Positions 13,680 to 20,890 of a stretch of 33,380 nt of DNA are shown here, piece after piece (position 1 is the first letter of the stretch; each line of letters begins with the position of its first letter). This stretch comes from a virus: IMG/VR virus record IMGVR_UViG_3300011115_000910, positions 1-33,380 of that record; one strand, written 5' to 3'. The translations under genes and the position numbers were made by a program. A model generated the notes under the pieces. That model did no database searches, was not told the origin of the DNA, and was given only the letters and a program-made list of their open reading frames with translations.

Positions 13680-14837
13680 ATGACGCGCACTCTTCTGGAC
13701 CTGGGCACGCAGCCACTGGTAAACAATTTGTGTCTTAGCGAGCGGGAATCAATGGAGGCAGAACAATTTCCATTGAAAGCCATCGTCGAAGAAGATTTGA
13801 CCATTCACTTGGATTATTCAGTCGATCCAGAGATTTTATACAAACACTATCTCTACAGAAGTGGAGTGAGTCAACCATATATTGACCATTGCAAACAACT
13901 CTATAAAAGTCTTTACCATCTCAATCTGTCAACGGTTATTGACGTGGGCGGTAATGATGGCACGCTATTAAACGCTTTCCGTGAAGCATCCAAAGAGAAT
14001 GAGTTTTGGAGCGGGACAAAGCCAACGCGCTTTATCAATGTAGATATGGGACAAAACTTGCGAGAGATGAATGAACTGGCAGGAAATGAATTTGTATGTG
14101 GACGATTTAACGATCAAATGGACCTGCCAAAGGCAAGTTTAATCGTCTCCACTAATGTATTTCAGCACACTAAAGATGTTCATGCTTTCATGCGTGGCAT
14201 TGTTAAATTTCTAGATGGTGTATGGGTGCTGGAATTTCCTTATACCTTGGAGACTATTGCCACTGGTCAGTTTGATCAATTTTACCACGAACATTATTAT
14301 TACTGGCTCATCTCTCCGTTGGAAAAACTGTTCCAAGAATATGGCCTAAGAATTATTGGATTTTTTCCACAGTCTATTCATGGTGGCACAATGCGACTTT
14401 GGATGACCAATAGAGAATTTGGCCCTCCAGCTATAGATTTATCTGCAATTCTAGAAAAAGAGCAAAAGGCTATTGATCTGTGCAATTTTGATCAAACCAT
14501 CGCTAATTTGCGCTGTTACTTTGATCGTATTTTGGCCACTAAAGAGCTTGGAAGAATTTGCTTCTTTGGCGCCGCAGCGAAGGGGTGTGTATTTCTCAAT
14601 GCCCTTAATATAAATGTCAATACGATGGGCAAGACAGTAGTTGTTGACGACACTGTTGAGAAGCAAGGACTGTATGTTCCTGGCACTGGCTTTCAAGTGG
14701 TTGATAGAAGTGCGTTAAAAGATTACGATACAATTATCATTCTTGCCCATAATTTTGCGGATTACATTGAGGCATCTTTGCGGAAAGATTTTAATGGTCG
14801 CATTATGACCTTACTTCCCATTGCAGATGACAAATAA
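13680..14837 (+). CDS. Sugar C-methyltransferase-like protein (SAM-dependent)
   Basis: Domain order matches NovU/TylC3-type nucleotide-sugar C-methyltransferases: a short N-terminal domain, a SAM-binding domain with VIDVGGNDGTLL (86-97), an EHYYYWLISPLEKL segment, and a C-terminal Rossmann-like half (FFGAAAKGCVFLNAL ... VVDDTVEKQGLYVPGTG). The N-terminal domain normally binds zinc through Cys pairs; here the expected cysteines are absent, leaving LLDLGTQPLVNNL and a degenerate remainder. ATG 13680 is preferred over TTG 13674, which overlaps the previous stop. It likely methylates a sugar or sugar nucleotide used by the neighbouring transferases. Confidence 0.78.
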   Translation: MTRTLLDLGTQPLVNNLCLSERESMEAEQFPLKAIVEEDLTIHLDYSVDPEILYKHYLYRSGVSQPYIDHCKQLYKSLYHLNLSTVIDVGGNDGTLLNAFREASKENEFWSGTKPTRFINVDMGQNLREMNELAGNEFVCGRFNDQMDLPKASLIVSTNVFQHTKDVHAFMRGIVKFLDGVWVLEFPYTLETIATGQFDQFYHEHYYYWLISPLEKLFQEYGLRIIGFFPQSIHGGTMRLWMTNREFGPPAIDLSAILEKEQKAIDLCNFDQTIANLRCYFDRILATKELGRICFFGAAAKGCVFLNALNINVNTMGKTVVVDDTVEKQGLYVPGTGFQVVDRSALKDYDTIIILAHNFADYIEASLRKDFNGRIMTLLPIADDK

Positions 14838-15447
14838 GGAACTAATCATTGTCTACCACTTGTTCCAATCTCATGACTGGGAGCAATTATTTAGCGAGCA
14901 AATAGGACTGCTTTTTATGAGCGGATTAATGGATAATGCGCGTTTGACGATTTCAATTAACGGACAGTCTCCAGTGCCTGCAATTGGCCACGAGACAATT
15001 TACAGAGCAGAAGGTTTCTCCGAAAAGCCATCTTTGCTGTTAGCCAGGCAATACGCGGAAGAATTTCCTAATTCGCAAATTCTTTATTTTCACAGTAAAG
15101 GCATTTCGCATCCCACCAAGAATCAAGATGATTGGCGTATGATGATGCAGCATTTTATCCTTGTGAAATGGCGGGAGGCCATTGCGTTGCTTGACAATCA
15201 CGATGGGGTAGGTGTAAATTGGAGAACATTCCCCGTTCCACATTCCTCTGGTAATTACTGGTGGGCGAATGCTTCTTTCCTGCGGCAACTGGACCCTGGT
15301 TTTCTAAACGATCATGACCGCATGAGTCAAGAATTTTGGATTGGCTCTGCAGGCGGCAATATTGCCAACATGTATGAGAGCAATTTAGACCACTACAATC
15401 AAGCTTGCCCATCCAGCAGCTATTGCCCTTCTTATTTCACACCATGA
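14827..15447 (+). CDS. Glycosyltransferase-like protein of the HSKG type
   Basis: The sequence has the block ILYFHSKGIS (about 80-90), a W-x3-M helix, VGVNWRTFPVPHSSGNYWWA (about 130-150) and RMSQEFWIGSAGG. This pattern recurs in uncharacterised glycosyltransferase-like proteins beside sugar genes in phages and marine bacteria. I cannot name a CAZy family. ATG 14827 overlaps the previous stop by 11 bp and the gene ends in an ATGA overlap with the following methyltransferase. The 206-aa protein is soluble and has no membrane anchor. Confidence 0.55.
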   Translation: MTNKELIIVYHLFQSHDWEQLFSEQIGLLFMSGLMDNARLTISINGQSPVPAIGHETIYRAEGFSEKPSLLLARQYAEEFPNSQILYFHSKGISHPTKNQDDWRMMMQHFILVKWREAIALLDNHDGVGVNWRTFPVPHSSGNYWWANASFLRQLDPGFLNDHDRMSQEFWIGSAGGNIANMYESNLDHYNQACPSSSYCPSYFTP

Positions 15448-16025
15448 ACCTTCGCGAAATTATTGCCCATTATGACATCAATGGCCACGAAAAAGATGGT
15501 GGCACGGACAAGGATACTTTCCATTCATACATTGAAATGTATGAACGTTTCCTTGCGCCATTGATTGACAAGCCTGCTGTTGTTGCAGAAATTGGCATTC
15601 AATATGGCGGGTCTATGTTGCTATGGCAAGATTACTTGCCACTGGCAAATTTTATCTATTTAGACAATGTGGACGCCATCCATGGCAAGATTCGCGAACA
15701 TCTTGACTTGAAGCGCTCTAAACTCTTGTTTGAAGATGCTTATACGGAAGCGGCGGCTGCAAAGGTTCAAGCATTGGCGCCTAAAGGTATTGATTTAATC
15801 GTGGACGATGGTCCCCATACGCTGGAGAGTCAATGCCAATTCCTTTCTCTTTATTTGCCATTGCTTTCTAAAAAAGGTGTGGCAATTATCGAAGACGTGC
15901 AAAGCGTTGATTGGCTGGCACCCTTGGAGCAGCGAGTCCCAGAGGGATTTGCTTTTGAAATCATTGACCTGCGTGACATTAAAGGGCGTTATGATGATTT
16001 GGTATTTGCAGTGACCAAACAATAG
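15444..16025 (+). CDS. Class I SAM-dependent methyltransferase
   Basis: The SAM fold is indicated by VVAEIGIQYGGSMLLW (motif I, about 44-59), FIYLDNVD (acidic end of strand 2), LIVDDGPH (about 117-124) and VAIIEDVQ. The DDGPHTLESQ block resembles the metal-dependent MycE/cephalosporin-hydroxylase group of sugar O-methyltransferases. At 193 aa it contains only the catalytic domain. It closes the sugar cassette and is translationally coupled to the previous gene by ATGA. It probably methylates a hydroxyl of a phage-attached glycan; this is inferred from context. Confidence 0.7.
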   Translation: MNLREIIAHYDINGHEKDGGTDKDTFHSYIEMYERFLAPLIDKPAVVAEIGIQYGGSMLLWQDYLPLANFIYLDNVDAIHGKIREHLDLKRSKLLFEDAYTEAAAAKVQALAPKGIDLIVDDGPHTLESQCQFLSLYLPLLSKKGVAIIEDVQSVDWLAPLEQRVPEGFAFEIIDLRDIKGRYDDLVFAVTKQ

Positions 16026-16041
16026 TCACTGCCTAATAATT

Positions 16042-16755
16042 ATGGAATGCCCCAGCGCAACTATTGACGGCCAAGTAAACCTTAAAAACCATCTCTATAC
16101 CATTCGAGTGGCTGGTCTTGGTCCTCCCAATTCCAATAATCCCAGTGATGTTTTTTGGGCAGACAAGGCAAGGCGGTGGGAAGTTGGAGACGCTGAGGCA
16201 CGATCACGCTTGTGCAGCAACTGTGGGCATTACATCTTTACTGACAAGATCAAAGAGTGCATGGCGCAACATGACAATATTACGCCTGACATGGTTGGCC
16301 CAGGATGGGTGGACACTCATGACTCCGGAGGCTGGTGCAATCTTTACAATATCACTTGCACCGCCCATCGAACTTGCGTAGACTGGGAATCTGGTGGTCC
16401 CGTTACAACGGAAACTGAAATGGAAAATCGCAATGACGCGGTAACGCCTAAATCCCAAAAGGCGAAGCAGGCCAAAATCGCCAAAGTGATGCGCGAATTC
16501 AAGGCGGGCACACTTAAAGGTAGCGGCGGGGAGGCGGTGAAAAGTCCTAAGCAGGCTCTTGCCATTGCTCTCTCCGAAGCTGGCATGTCCCGCAAGCCCA
16601 AGGCGGATATGAGCGACGAATATTACATGGGCTTTTTCAAGGAGATTGCAGGAGGAGAGGAGGAGAATGGAGAAGAAGAGGCAATGGATGAAAGCATTGG
16701 TGAGAAGCGTTGTAAGGCATATTTGAGCGCCGTCAAGGAAAACAAAAAAAAGTAG
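16042..16755 (+). CDS. Cys-rich (HiPIP-like) plus DUF6496 protein, zero-frame product
   Basis: The N-terminal third has six cysteines (C58, C61, C73, C99, C106, C112) in CSNCGH ... WCNLYNITC ... RTCVDW, resembling small iron-sulfur or zinc modules in phage structural proteins. Residues about 135-185 match DUF6496: QAKIAKVMREFKAGTLKGSG ... VKSPKQALAIALSEAG. The tail is acidic, then a KAYLSAVKENKKK end. The frame stops at TAG 16753-16755 immediately after an A8 run. A -1 shift at A AAA AAG (16746-16752) would bypass the stop and append 117 residues, giving a 354-aa protein. It sits between the sugar cassette and the capsid genes. Confidence 0.75.
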   Translation: MECPSATIDGQVNLKNHLYTIRVAGLGPPNSNNPSDVFWADKARRWEVGDAEARSRLCSNCGHYIFTDKIKECMAQHDNITPDMVGPGWVDTHDSGGWCNLYNITCTAHRTCVDWESGGPVTTETEMENRNDAVTPKSQKAKQAKIAKVMREFKAGTLKGSGGEAVKSPKQALAIALSEAGMSRKPKADMSDEYYMGFFKEIAGGEEENGEEEAMDESIGEKRCKAYLSAVKENKKK

Positions 16756-16784
16756 ACAGGGGCGACGCTGAATCGTTTGCCCCT
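16735..16784 (+). promoter_or_regulatory. Candidate -1 programmed frameshift signal
   Basis: The elements are arranged like those of bacterial dnaX. An internal Shine-Dalgarno-like AAGGA (16735-16739) lies 6 nt before the slippery heptamer A AAA AAG (16746-16752), which is in the correct zero-frame phase. Then come a 5-nt spacer (16753-16757) and a hairpin. Its outer stem AGGGGC (16758-16763) pairs with GCCCCT (16779-16784), and its inner stem GACG (16764-16767) pairs with CGTT (16774-16777, one G-U) around a 6-nt loop, with one bulged T (16778). The zero-frame stop directly follows the slip site. Confidence 0.65.
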
Positions 16785-17105
16785 CCATCGTCTGTACGGG
16801 CCGCAGCGCGTCGTGGGCTAGAACTGCGCAAGAAGCATGGCAAAGGCGGCCTGACGACGCAGGAAGCTGGCAAGCAGGGCATTGGTAGCGGAGTGGCCAG
16901 GGCTGGAGACTTAGCAGGCGGAGGGAAAATTAGTTTCGCCACAATTAAGCGCATGGTTGCATTCTTTTCTCGTCACGAGAAAAACAAGAGTGGTGGCGAA
17001 GATGATGCTGGTTACATCGCCTGGCAATTATGGGGCGGAGACGCTGGTAGGTCATGGGCCAATCGCATCATTAGGATGGTGGAAAGTCGCAAGTCCGACC
17101 AATGA
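16752..17105 (+). CDS. Frame -1 extension: RxAARRGLxLR ... FFSRHE domain
   Basis: This frame is open from 16716 to TGA 17103-17105. It encodes a domain commonly fused into phage head-associated proteins: SSVRAAARRGLELRKKHGKG, then GVARAGDLAGGGKISFATI, RMVAFFSRHE and AWQLWGGDAGRSWA. No ATG, GTG or TTG occurs in frame before GTG 16893, which would cut the domain in half. The domain therefore most likely arises by -1 frameshifting from the upstream gene (117 added residues). The alternative is a single-base error or mutation in the A8 tract. The next gene starts at 17102 with an ATGA overlap. Confidence 0.7.
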   Translation, partial: VDRGDAESFAPPSSVRAAARRGLELRKKHGKGGLTTQEAGKQGIGSGVARAGDLAGGGKISFATIKRMVAFFSRHEKNKSGGEDDAGYIAWQLWGGDAGRSWANRIIRMVESRKSDQ

Positions 17106-17410
17106 GCGAATACGTACGGGTGATTGAAGAGGAAGAAGAAGGCATTGGCATTATGAAAGCCTTGGCCATCCTTTCATCCAACGAGCATCGCAACACTTCG
17201 CAATGGCGTCTTGTTGAAGAACAGCATTTCAAGAATGGTCGCCTTGATGAAACTCACATTTATGTTGTGAATTATTACGACAGGCCCGACGAGCACTTTG
17301 AAGCTACCAAGTTTCTGATGTTTGAAGCAGAAGCAATGGCGAAAGCATACATTATGGAGAATCTCGAAGAGACTATTCGCTCCATTCAAGACGACGAAGA
17401 CGATGACTAA
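17102..17410 (+). CDS. Hypothetical acidic protein, 102 aa
   Basis: No family is recognised. It begins MSEYVRVIEEEEEGIG and ends in an acidic IQDDEDDD tail, with a central beta-like segment (WRLVEEQHFKNGRLDETHIY) and a helix (FLMFEAEAMAKAYIMENLEE). ATG 17102 overlaps the previous stop by four bases. The gene overlaps the convergent XRE gene by four bases at its end (17407-17410). Confidence 0.65.
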   Translation: MSEYVRVIEEEEEGIGIMKALAILSSNEHRNTSQWRLVEEQHFKNGRLDETHIYVVNYYDRPDEHFEATKFLMFEAEAMAKAYIMENLEETIRSIQDDEDDD

Positions 17411-17703
17411 TTTTCTATTGCGGAAACCACAAACGTAGGATAACCGAGGAGGTACAAAATAGAAAGCTGAAAAATAGAACTAAGAATACGAATTTGAGCG
17501 CAGTCAGGGGAGATTTGTCCACGTTCCATTCGTGAGATGGTGGTTTGGTCGCAATGGAGAATTCCTGCAATGTCCACTTGCGACAAGCCACAGTTTAGAC
17601 GTGCCTCCTTCATTCTTTGGCCAATAATTTGCCTACTTTCTTGAATGGTGACAATTGGCGCCTTGAGGCGAGTGGTGAGACGACGATGTTGAATGTTCTG
17701 CAT
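17407..17703 (-). CDS. XRE-family helix-turn-helix regulator
   Basis: Residues about 27-80 form a Cro/CI-type helix-turn-helix: IGQRMKEARLNCGLSQVDIA, then GILHCDQTTISRMERGQISP and LSSIFQLSILYLLG. The 98-aa size with no dimerisation or protease domain is Cro-like rather than CI-like. It lies alone on the minus strand inside the plus-strand head operon, divergent to the protease-scaffold gene, with an operator-like dyad between them (17730-17755). It may repress the downstream capsid genes and itself. No integrase is in view, so it does not prove lysogeny. Confidence 0.85.
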   Translation of the reverse strand: MQNIQHRRLTTRLKAPIVTIQESRQIIGQRMKEARLNCGLSQVDIAGILHCDQTTISRMERGQISPDCAQIRILSSIFQLSILYLLGYPTFVVSAIEN

Positions 17704-17729
17704 TTCTAGGCAGTATAGCCTAAGTTAGT

Positions 17730-17755
17730 CTATCACGCATATTATCGTTTGATAG
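17730..17755. promoter_or_regulatory. Operator-like dyad between XRE and protease genes
   Basis: CTATCA (17730-17735) is repeated in inverted orientation as TGATAG (17750-17755), a 26-bp dyad. It lies in the 61-bp divergent intergenic region. On the minus strand TATACT (17717-17712) is a possible -10 element for the XRE gene. Autoregulation by the XRE protein is an inference from position. Confidence 0.45.
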
Positions 17756-17764
17756 AGTATTGGC

Positions 17765-18958
17765 ATGAGCGACACATGCTTTCGTTACGATGTAGCGCCG
17801 ATTGACAGGTACGAGCTAACCCCTGAAGGTTATCTCCGTGCTTGGGCAACCATTGCACGCACTGGTGTTCAACATTACACCGCTGCCGATGGTTCCATTC
17901 GCCGTGAATATCGTCCCGAAACTGAAGTGGCGTCTCCCGAAAGCTTGGCCTCATTTGCGGGCAAAGCAATCACTCTTGAGCATCCTCCCGTCCTTCTAGA
18001 TAGTGCCAATACAAAGGACTATCAAGTTGGATTTAGTGGCACTGAAGTGGTTTATGACAACGGCTTTGTCCGTGCCGTCATGACCATTACAGATAAAGAA
18101 GCCATTGAACGTATCATGCGTGGTGATGCAAAAGAGGTCAGCGCTGGTTATCGCGTCAATTATGAAGCGATGCCTGGCGTAACTGACGGTGGTGAAAATT
18201 ACGATGGCATCCAAAAGGAAATCAGCGGAAATCACATTGCCGTGGTTCGTCGGGGCCGCGCTGGCCCGCAAGTGAAGCTTCATCTAGATCGTCTAGATGC
18301 TGCCGATCCTTCTCTAATTTCTCCTATTGAGGACCCATCTATGACTGCGAAAGTCAATTTTGATGGCGCCGAGTTTGAGGTGACCGAGAGCGTAGCTCTA
18401 GCAGTCACTAAAGAACGGGAAGACGCCAAAAAAAGCTACGAGGACATGAAAAAAATGTACGACGAGATGCTATCCAAAGCTTCCAAAGCAAAGGAAGAGA
18501 TGGATGCCATGGGCAAGGAAATGAAAGGCAAATGCGACTCCGCCGAAGGGCGTGCTGATGCACTTGCTGAAGAAGTGGAAAGCCTTAAGGCTTCCCTCGA
18601 ATCCGCCCAACTCGTGAATGTGGATGGCCTTGTCGAAGAGCGCATTGCTCTCATCGACAAAGCTCGCACTTCCCTGGATTCTGCTTTTGACTTTGCGGGC
18701 CTTTCAGCTCGTGAAATCATGGAAGCTTCCATTAAGGCTGTGCGCGGTGATGCTGATCTATCGGAGCGTTCCGATGATTATGTGACCGCCATGTTTGACA
18801 CTCTGGCCGAATCCGCCCCTCGTGGCGATTCTGCTTCCACTGAAGAACTGCGTAAAGCCGTTGCTTCCATTGTCTCTCCAATGTCTGCTCCTTCGTCCTA
18901 CATGGACAAGTTGCAGAATGCTTGGAAATCCCCTCTCTCCGTCTCTAAGGAGCGCTGA
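17765..18958 (+). CDS. Prohead protease (DUF2213-like) fused to scaffold
   Basis: Residues about 1-190 match the DUF2213-type phage protease: ELTPEGYLRAWATIARTGVQ, GKAITLEHPP, VRAVMTITDKEAIERIMRG, VSAGYRVNYE and HIAVVRRGRAG. Residues about 193-397 are an acidic, Lys/Glu/Ala-rich coiled-coil scaffold (REDAKKSYEDMKKMYDEML ... ADALAEEVESLKASLESA) with a short basic C-terminal end, where scaffolds contact the capsid. The protease removes scaffold and matures the capsid. The ATG at 17765 is the first after the divergent promoter region. An in-frame internal start at 18341 could give scaffold alone. Confidence 0.85.
   Translation: MSDTCFRYDVAPIDRYELTPEGYLRAWATIARTGVQHYTAADGSIRREYRPETEVASPESLASFAGKAITLEHPPVLLDSANTKDYQVGFSGTEVVYDNGFVRAVMTITDKEAIERIMRGDAKEVSAGYRVNYEAMPGVTDGGENYDGIQKEISGNHIAVVRRGRAGPQVKLHLDRLDAADPSLISPIEDPSMTAKVNFDGAEFEVTESVALAVTKEREDAKKSYEDMKKMYDEMLSKASKAKEEMDAMGKEMKGKCDSAEGRADALAEEVESLKASLESAQLVNVDGLVEERIALIDKARTSLDSAFDFAGLSAREIMEASIKAVRGDADLSERSDDYVTAMFDTLAESAPRGDSASTEELRKAVASIVSPMSAPSSYMDKLQNAWKSPLSVSKER
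18341..18958 (+). CDS. Possible nested scaffold protein from internal start
   Basis: ATG 18341 is in frame with the protease-scaffold gene (codon 193) and sits exactly at the domain boundary. GAGGA (18329-18333) precedes it by 7 nt, a good ribosome binding site. The product would be 205 aa of scaffold without protease, as in lambda C/Nu3. The start is inferred from the sequence and is not shown by expression. Confidence 0.45.
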   Translation: MTAKVNFDGAEFEVTESVALAVTKEREDAKKSYEDMKKMYDEMLSKASKAKEEMDAMGKEMKGKCDSAEGRADALAEEVESLKASLESAQLVNVDGLVEERIALIDKARTSLDSAFDFAGLSAREIMEASIKAVRGDADLSERSDDYVTAMFDTLAESAPRGDSASTEELRKAVASIVSPMSAPSSYMDKLQNAWKSPLSVSKER

Positions 18959-18961
18959 CCC

Positions 18962-19522
18962 ATGGCCGTATCTTTTACCACGTCAGGGACCGCTTCCGCT
19001 GGTGGTGTGCAACAGAGCTACGCTCTGACTCACGCTGCGCTTCTGGAAGGCCAACTCTCTGATCTTCGCGACAATACCATTGGCACTTATATCAACGAAA
19101 CTGGCGCCGTCTTGGCTTTCGGTAACGTTGTAGTGTACAACTCTGGCGGCACCGTCGCCAACTCTGCCAGGACCATCTCTGGCACCACTGGCACTGTTCA
19201 AGGCGTAAACATCCTCACCTATGTGGATGAAACCGCCCTTGATGCCAACAGCCGCCCAGGAGTAAAAGCCCAGCAAGTGCTGAACGTCGCCAACGAAGGC
19301 GCCGTCGCCATGTATGTGCATGGTTCGGTCACTCCAGCCACTGCTGTGCGTGTCATCCACACCACCTCTGGCGTGCAATATGCAGGTCAGCTTCGTTCTG
19401 CTTCCGTTAGTGGCAGGACCGCTACCCTCTCGAACGCCCGTTTCCTCTCTTCTGTCACTGGCTCCGGCTTGGCGATTGTTGAGCTGAACGGACCTTCGTT
19501 CACTCTCACCGCTGACACCTGA
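18962..19522 (+). CDS. Putative head decoration / structural cement protein
   Basis: The 186-aa protein lies between protease-scaffold and major capsid protein, the usual place for decoration or cement proteins. The sequence is beta-rich, low in Cys and Trp, and Ser/Thr/Gly/Ala/Val-heavy, with a GAVAMYVHGSVTPATAVRVI segment like DUF2190/structural cement proteins. I do not see a decisive motif. AAGGAG (about 18947-18952) precedes the ATG at 18962. Confidence 0.6.
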   Translation: MAVSFTTSGTASAGGVQQSYALTHAALLEGQLSDLRDNTIGTYINETGAVLAFGNVVVYNSGGTVANSARTISGTTGTVQGVNILTYVDETALDANSRPGVKAQQVLNVANEGAVAMYVHGSVTPATAVRVIHTTSGVQYAGQLRSASVSGRTATLSNARFLSSVTGSGLAIVELNGPSFTLTADT

Positions 19523-19536
19523 TAGGAGGCCCTACT

Positions 19537-20451
19537 ATGTCTGATTTTCGTATGGACGACGCGGGTCTATTCCTCCAGCGTCAGCTTGAGTACATCCGCC
19601 CCCAAGTATTTGAAACTGTTTACGCAGACATCAAATACCCCACCCTGCTGCCTGTAACCAGCGAAGCTGGCCCTGGCGCACAAACCTTCACCTACCGCAT
19701 CATGGACTCCACTGGAGAGTTCAAACTGCTTGCGGATGCTGCTGACGATCTGCCCCGTGCCGATGTCAGCCAAGTGGAGAAGAGCATCAACATCCGGTCG
19801 TTTGGTGGTTCTTTCGGTTATACCGTTCAAGAACTGCGTGCCGCTCAAATGGCCAATATGGCCCTTGAGCAACGTCGCGCTGCCGCCGTTCGTCGCGCTT
19901 ACGAGGAGAAAGTTGAATCCGTTGCTATGTTCGGTGAATCCACCGTTGGCATGGCTGGCTTCTTCAACAACTCGACTGTTGACATCATCGCTGCCGATAA
20001 GTGGTTCACCGCCGCCACTATCACCGCTCAGGAAATGCTGGAACTGTTGAACTATGGCGTTAGCGCCATCATCAACGCTTCCTCCATGAAGGAGCAGCCC
20101 GACACCATCCTGCTGGCTTACGAGGACTACAGCGAAATCAGCACCACTCGCAATTCCGATTCTTCGGACGTGACTGTGCTGGAATACTTCCTTAGGACGA
20201 ATCCTTACATCCGTAACGTTGAGCCAATCAACCAACTGACCAAGGGCAAGAATAGTGGTCGTTTGTTCACTAACCGTATGGTGGTGTACAAGCGCGATCC
20301 TGAGAAAGTGCAACTGCACATTCCCCAGCCGCTGGAACTGTTCCCGCCTCAACAGCGTGGTCTTGAGTTTGTCGTGCCTGCTCACGCTCGCGTGGGTGGT
20401 GTGGCGCTCTACTACCCCAAGAGTGTCATCTACGTTCAGGCTTCGTCCTGA
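19537..20451 (+). CDS. Major capsid protein (DUF2184-like, HK97 fold)
   Basis: The 304-aa protein follows protease, scaffold and cement genes. It opens with a helical N-arm (DDAGLFLQRQLEYIRPQVFE), then AGPGAQTFTYRIMDSTGEFK, a long helix region (QMANMALEQRRAAAVRRAYE) and the P-loop-like GFFNNSTVDII. The ending LEFVVPAHARVGGVALYYPK is typical of DUF2184-type capsid proteins. GGAGG (19523-19527) before ATG 19537 is the strongest ribosome binding site of the region, fitting the need for hundreds of copies. Confidence 0.85.
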   Translation: MSDFRMDDAGLFLQRQLEYIRPQVFETVYADIKYPTLLPVTSEAGPGAQTFTYRIMDSTGEFKLLADAADDLPRADVSQVEKSINIRSFGGSFGYTVQELRAAQMANMALEQRRAAAVRRAYEEKVESVAMFGESTVGMAGFFNNSTVDIIAADKWFTAATITAQEMLELLNYGVSAIINASSMKEQPDTILLAYEDYSEISTTRNSDSSDVTVLEYFLRTNPYIRNVEPINQLTKGKNSGRLFTNRMVVYKRDPEKVQLHIPQPLELFPPQQRGLEFVVPAHARVGGVALYYPKSVIYVQASS

Positions 20452-20501
20452 GCCTAGACAAGCAAAGGGCGTTAAGCTATCTAGCAGTTCTAATTGACAA
20501 A

Positions 20502-20888
20502 ATGTTAATTGCTTATCGCCCTGAACTTGAAAATCCGCCTCGTGAAGGAGGGTTTGGCATTATCACTGATGGAGGAATGATTCAACTGGCGCCTGGTCTT
20601 AACCAAGGAGTGCCAGAGGATCAATGGAAGAAAGCCCGTGACAATTCAACCGTTAAGCGGATGATGACCATCGGCGCCATTGAAGAAGTGAGGGAACAGC
20701 CCACTGTGGAAACCATTCCGCATGACGTTCAGACCCTTGCCAATTTGCCCATCATTGAAGCTTCCCGCACCATTGAACTCATTCACGATCCAGATCAACT
20801 GGCCTCGTGGAAGAAAATCGAAGGGCGCGTGAGGGTGCGTAATGCTATTGCCAAACGTCAAGAAGCAATTAAGGCAGGAAGGGCTTGA
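20502..20888 (+). CDS. Hypothetical protein downstream of major capsid, 128 aa
   Basis: No family is recognised. It is a basic protein with a proline/glycine-rich start (RPELENPPREGGFGIITDGG) and a helical C-terminal half (DQLASWKKIEGRVRVRNAIA). The context, between the capsid and a DUF4054-type connector, suggests a head-tail joining or capsid accessory role. The stop overlaps the region before ATG 20891 of the next gene by only a few bases. Confidence 0.6.
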   Translation: MLIAYRPELENPPREGGFGIITDGGMIQLAPGLNQGVPEDQWKKARDNSTVKRMMTIGAIEEVREQPTVETIPHDVQTLANLPIIEASRTIELIHDPDQLASWKKIEGRVRVRNAIAKRQEAIKAGRA

Positions 20889-20890
20889 CC

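Noticed and set aside
17407-17703. XRE protein as evidence of a lysogenic phage
   Set aside because: No integrase, excisionase or att site is seen in the window; lytic phages also carry such regulators.
19567-20385. A 272-codon open frame antisense to the major capsid gene
   Set aside because: It is a codon-bias shadow of the capsid gene; no family pattern is visible and the capsid assignment is strong.
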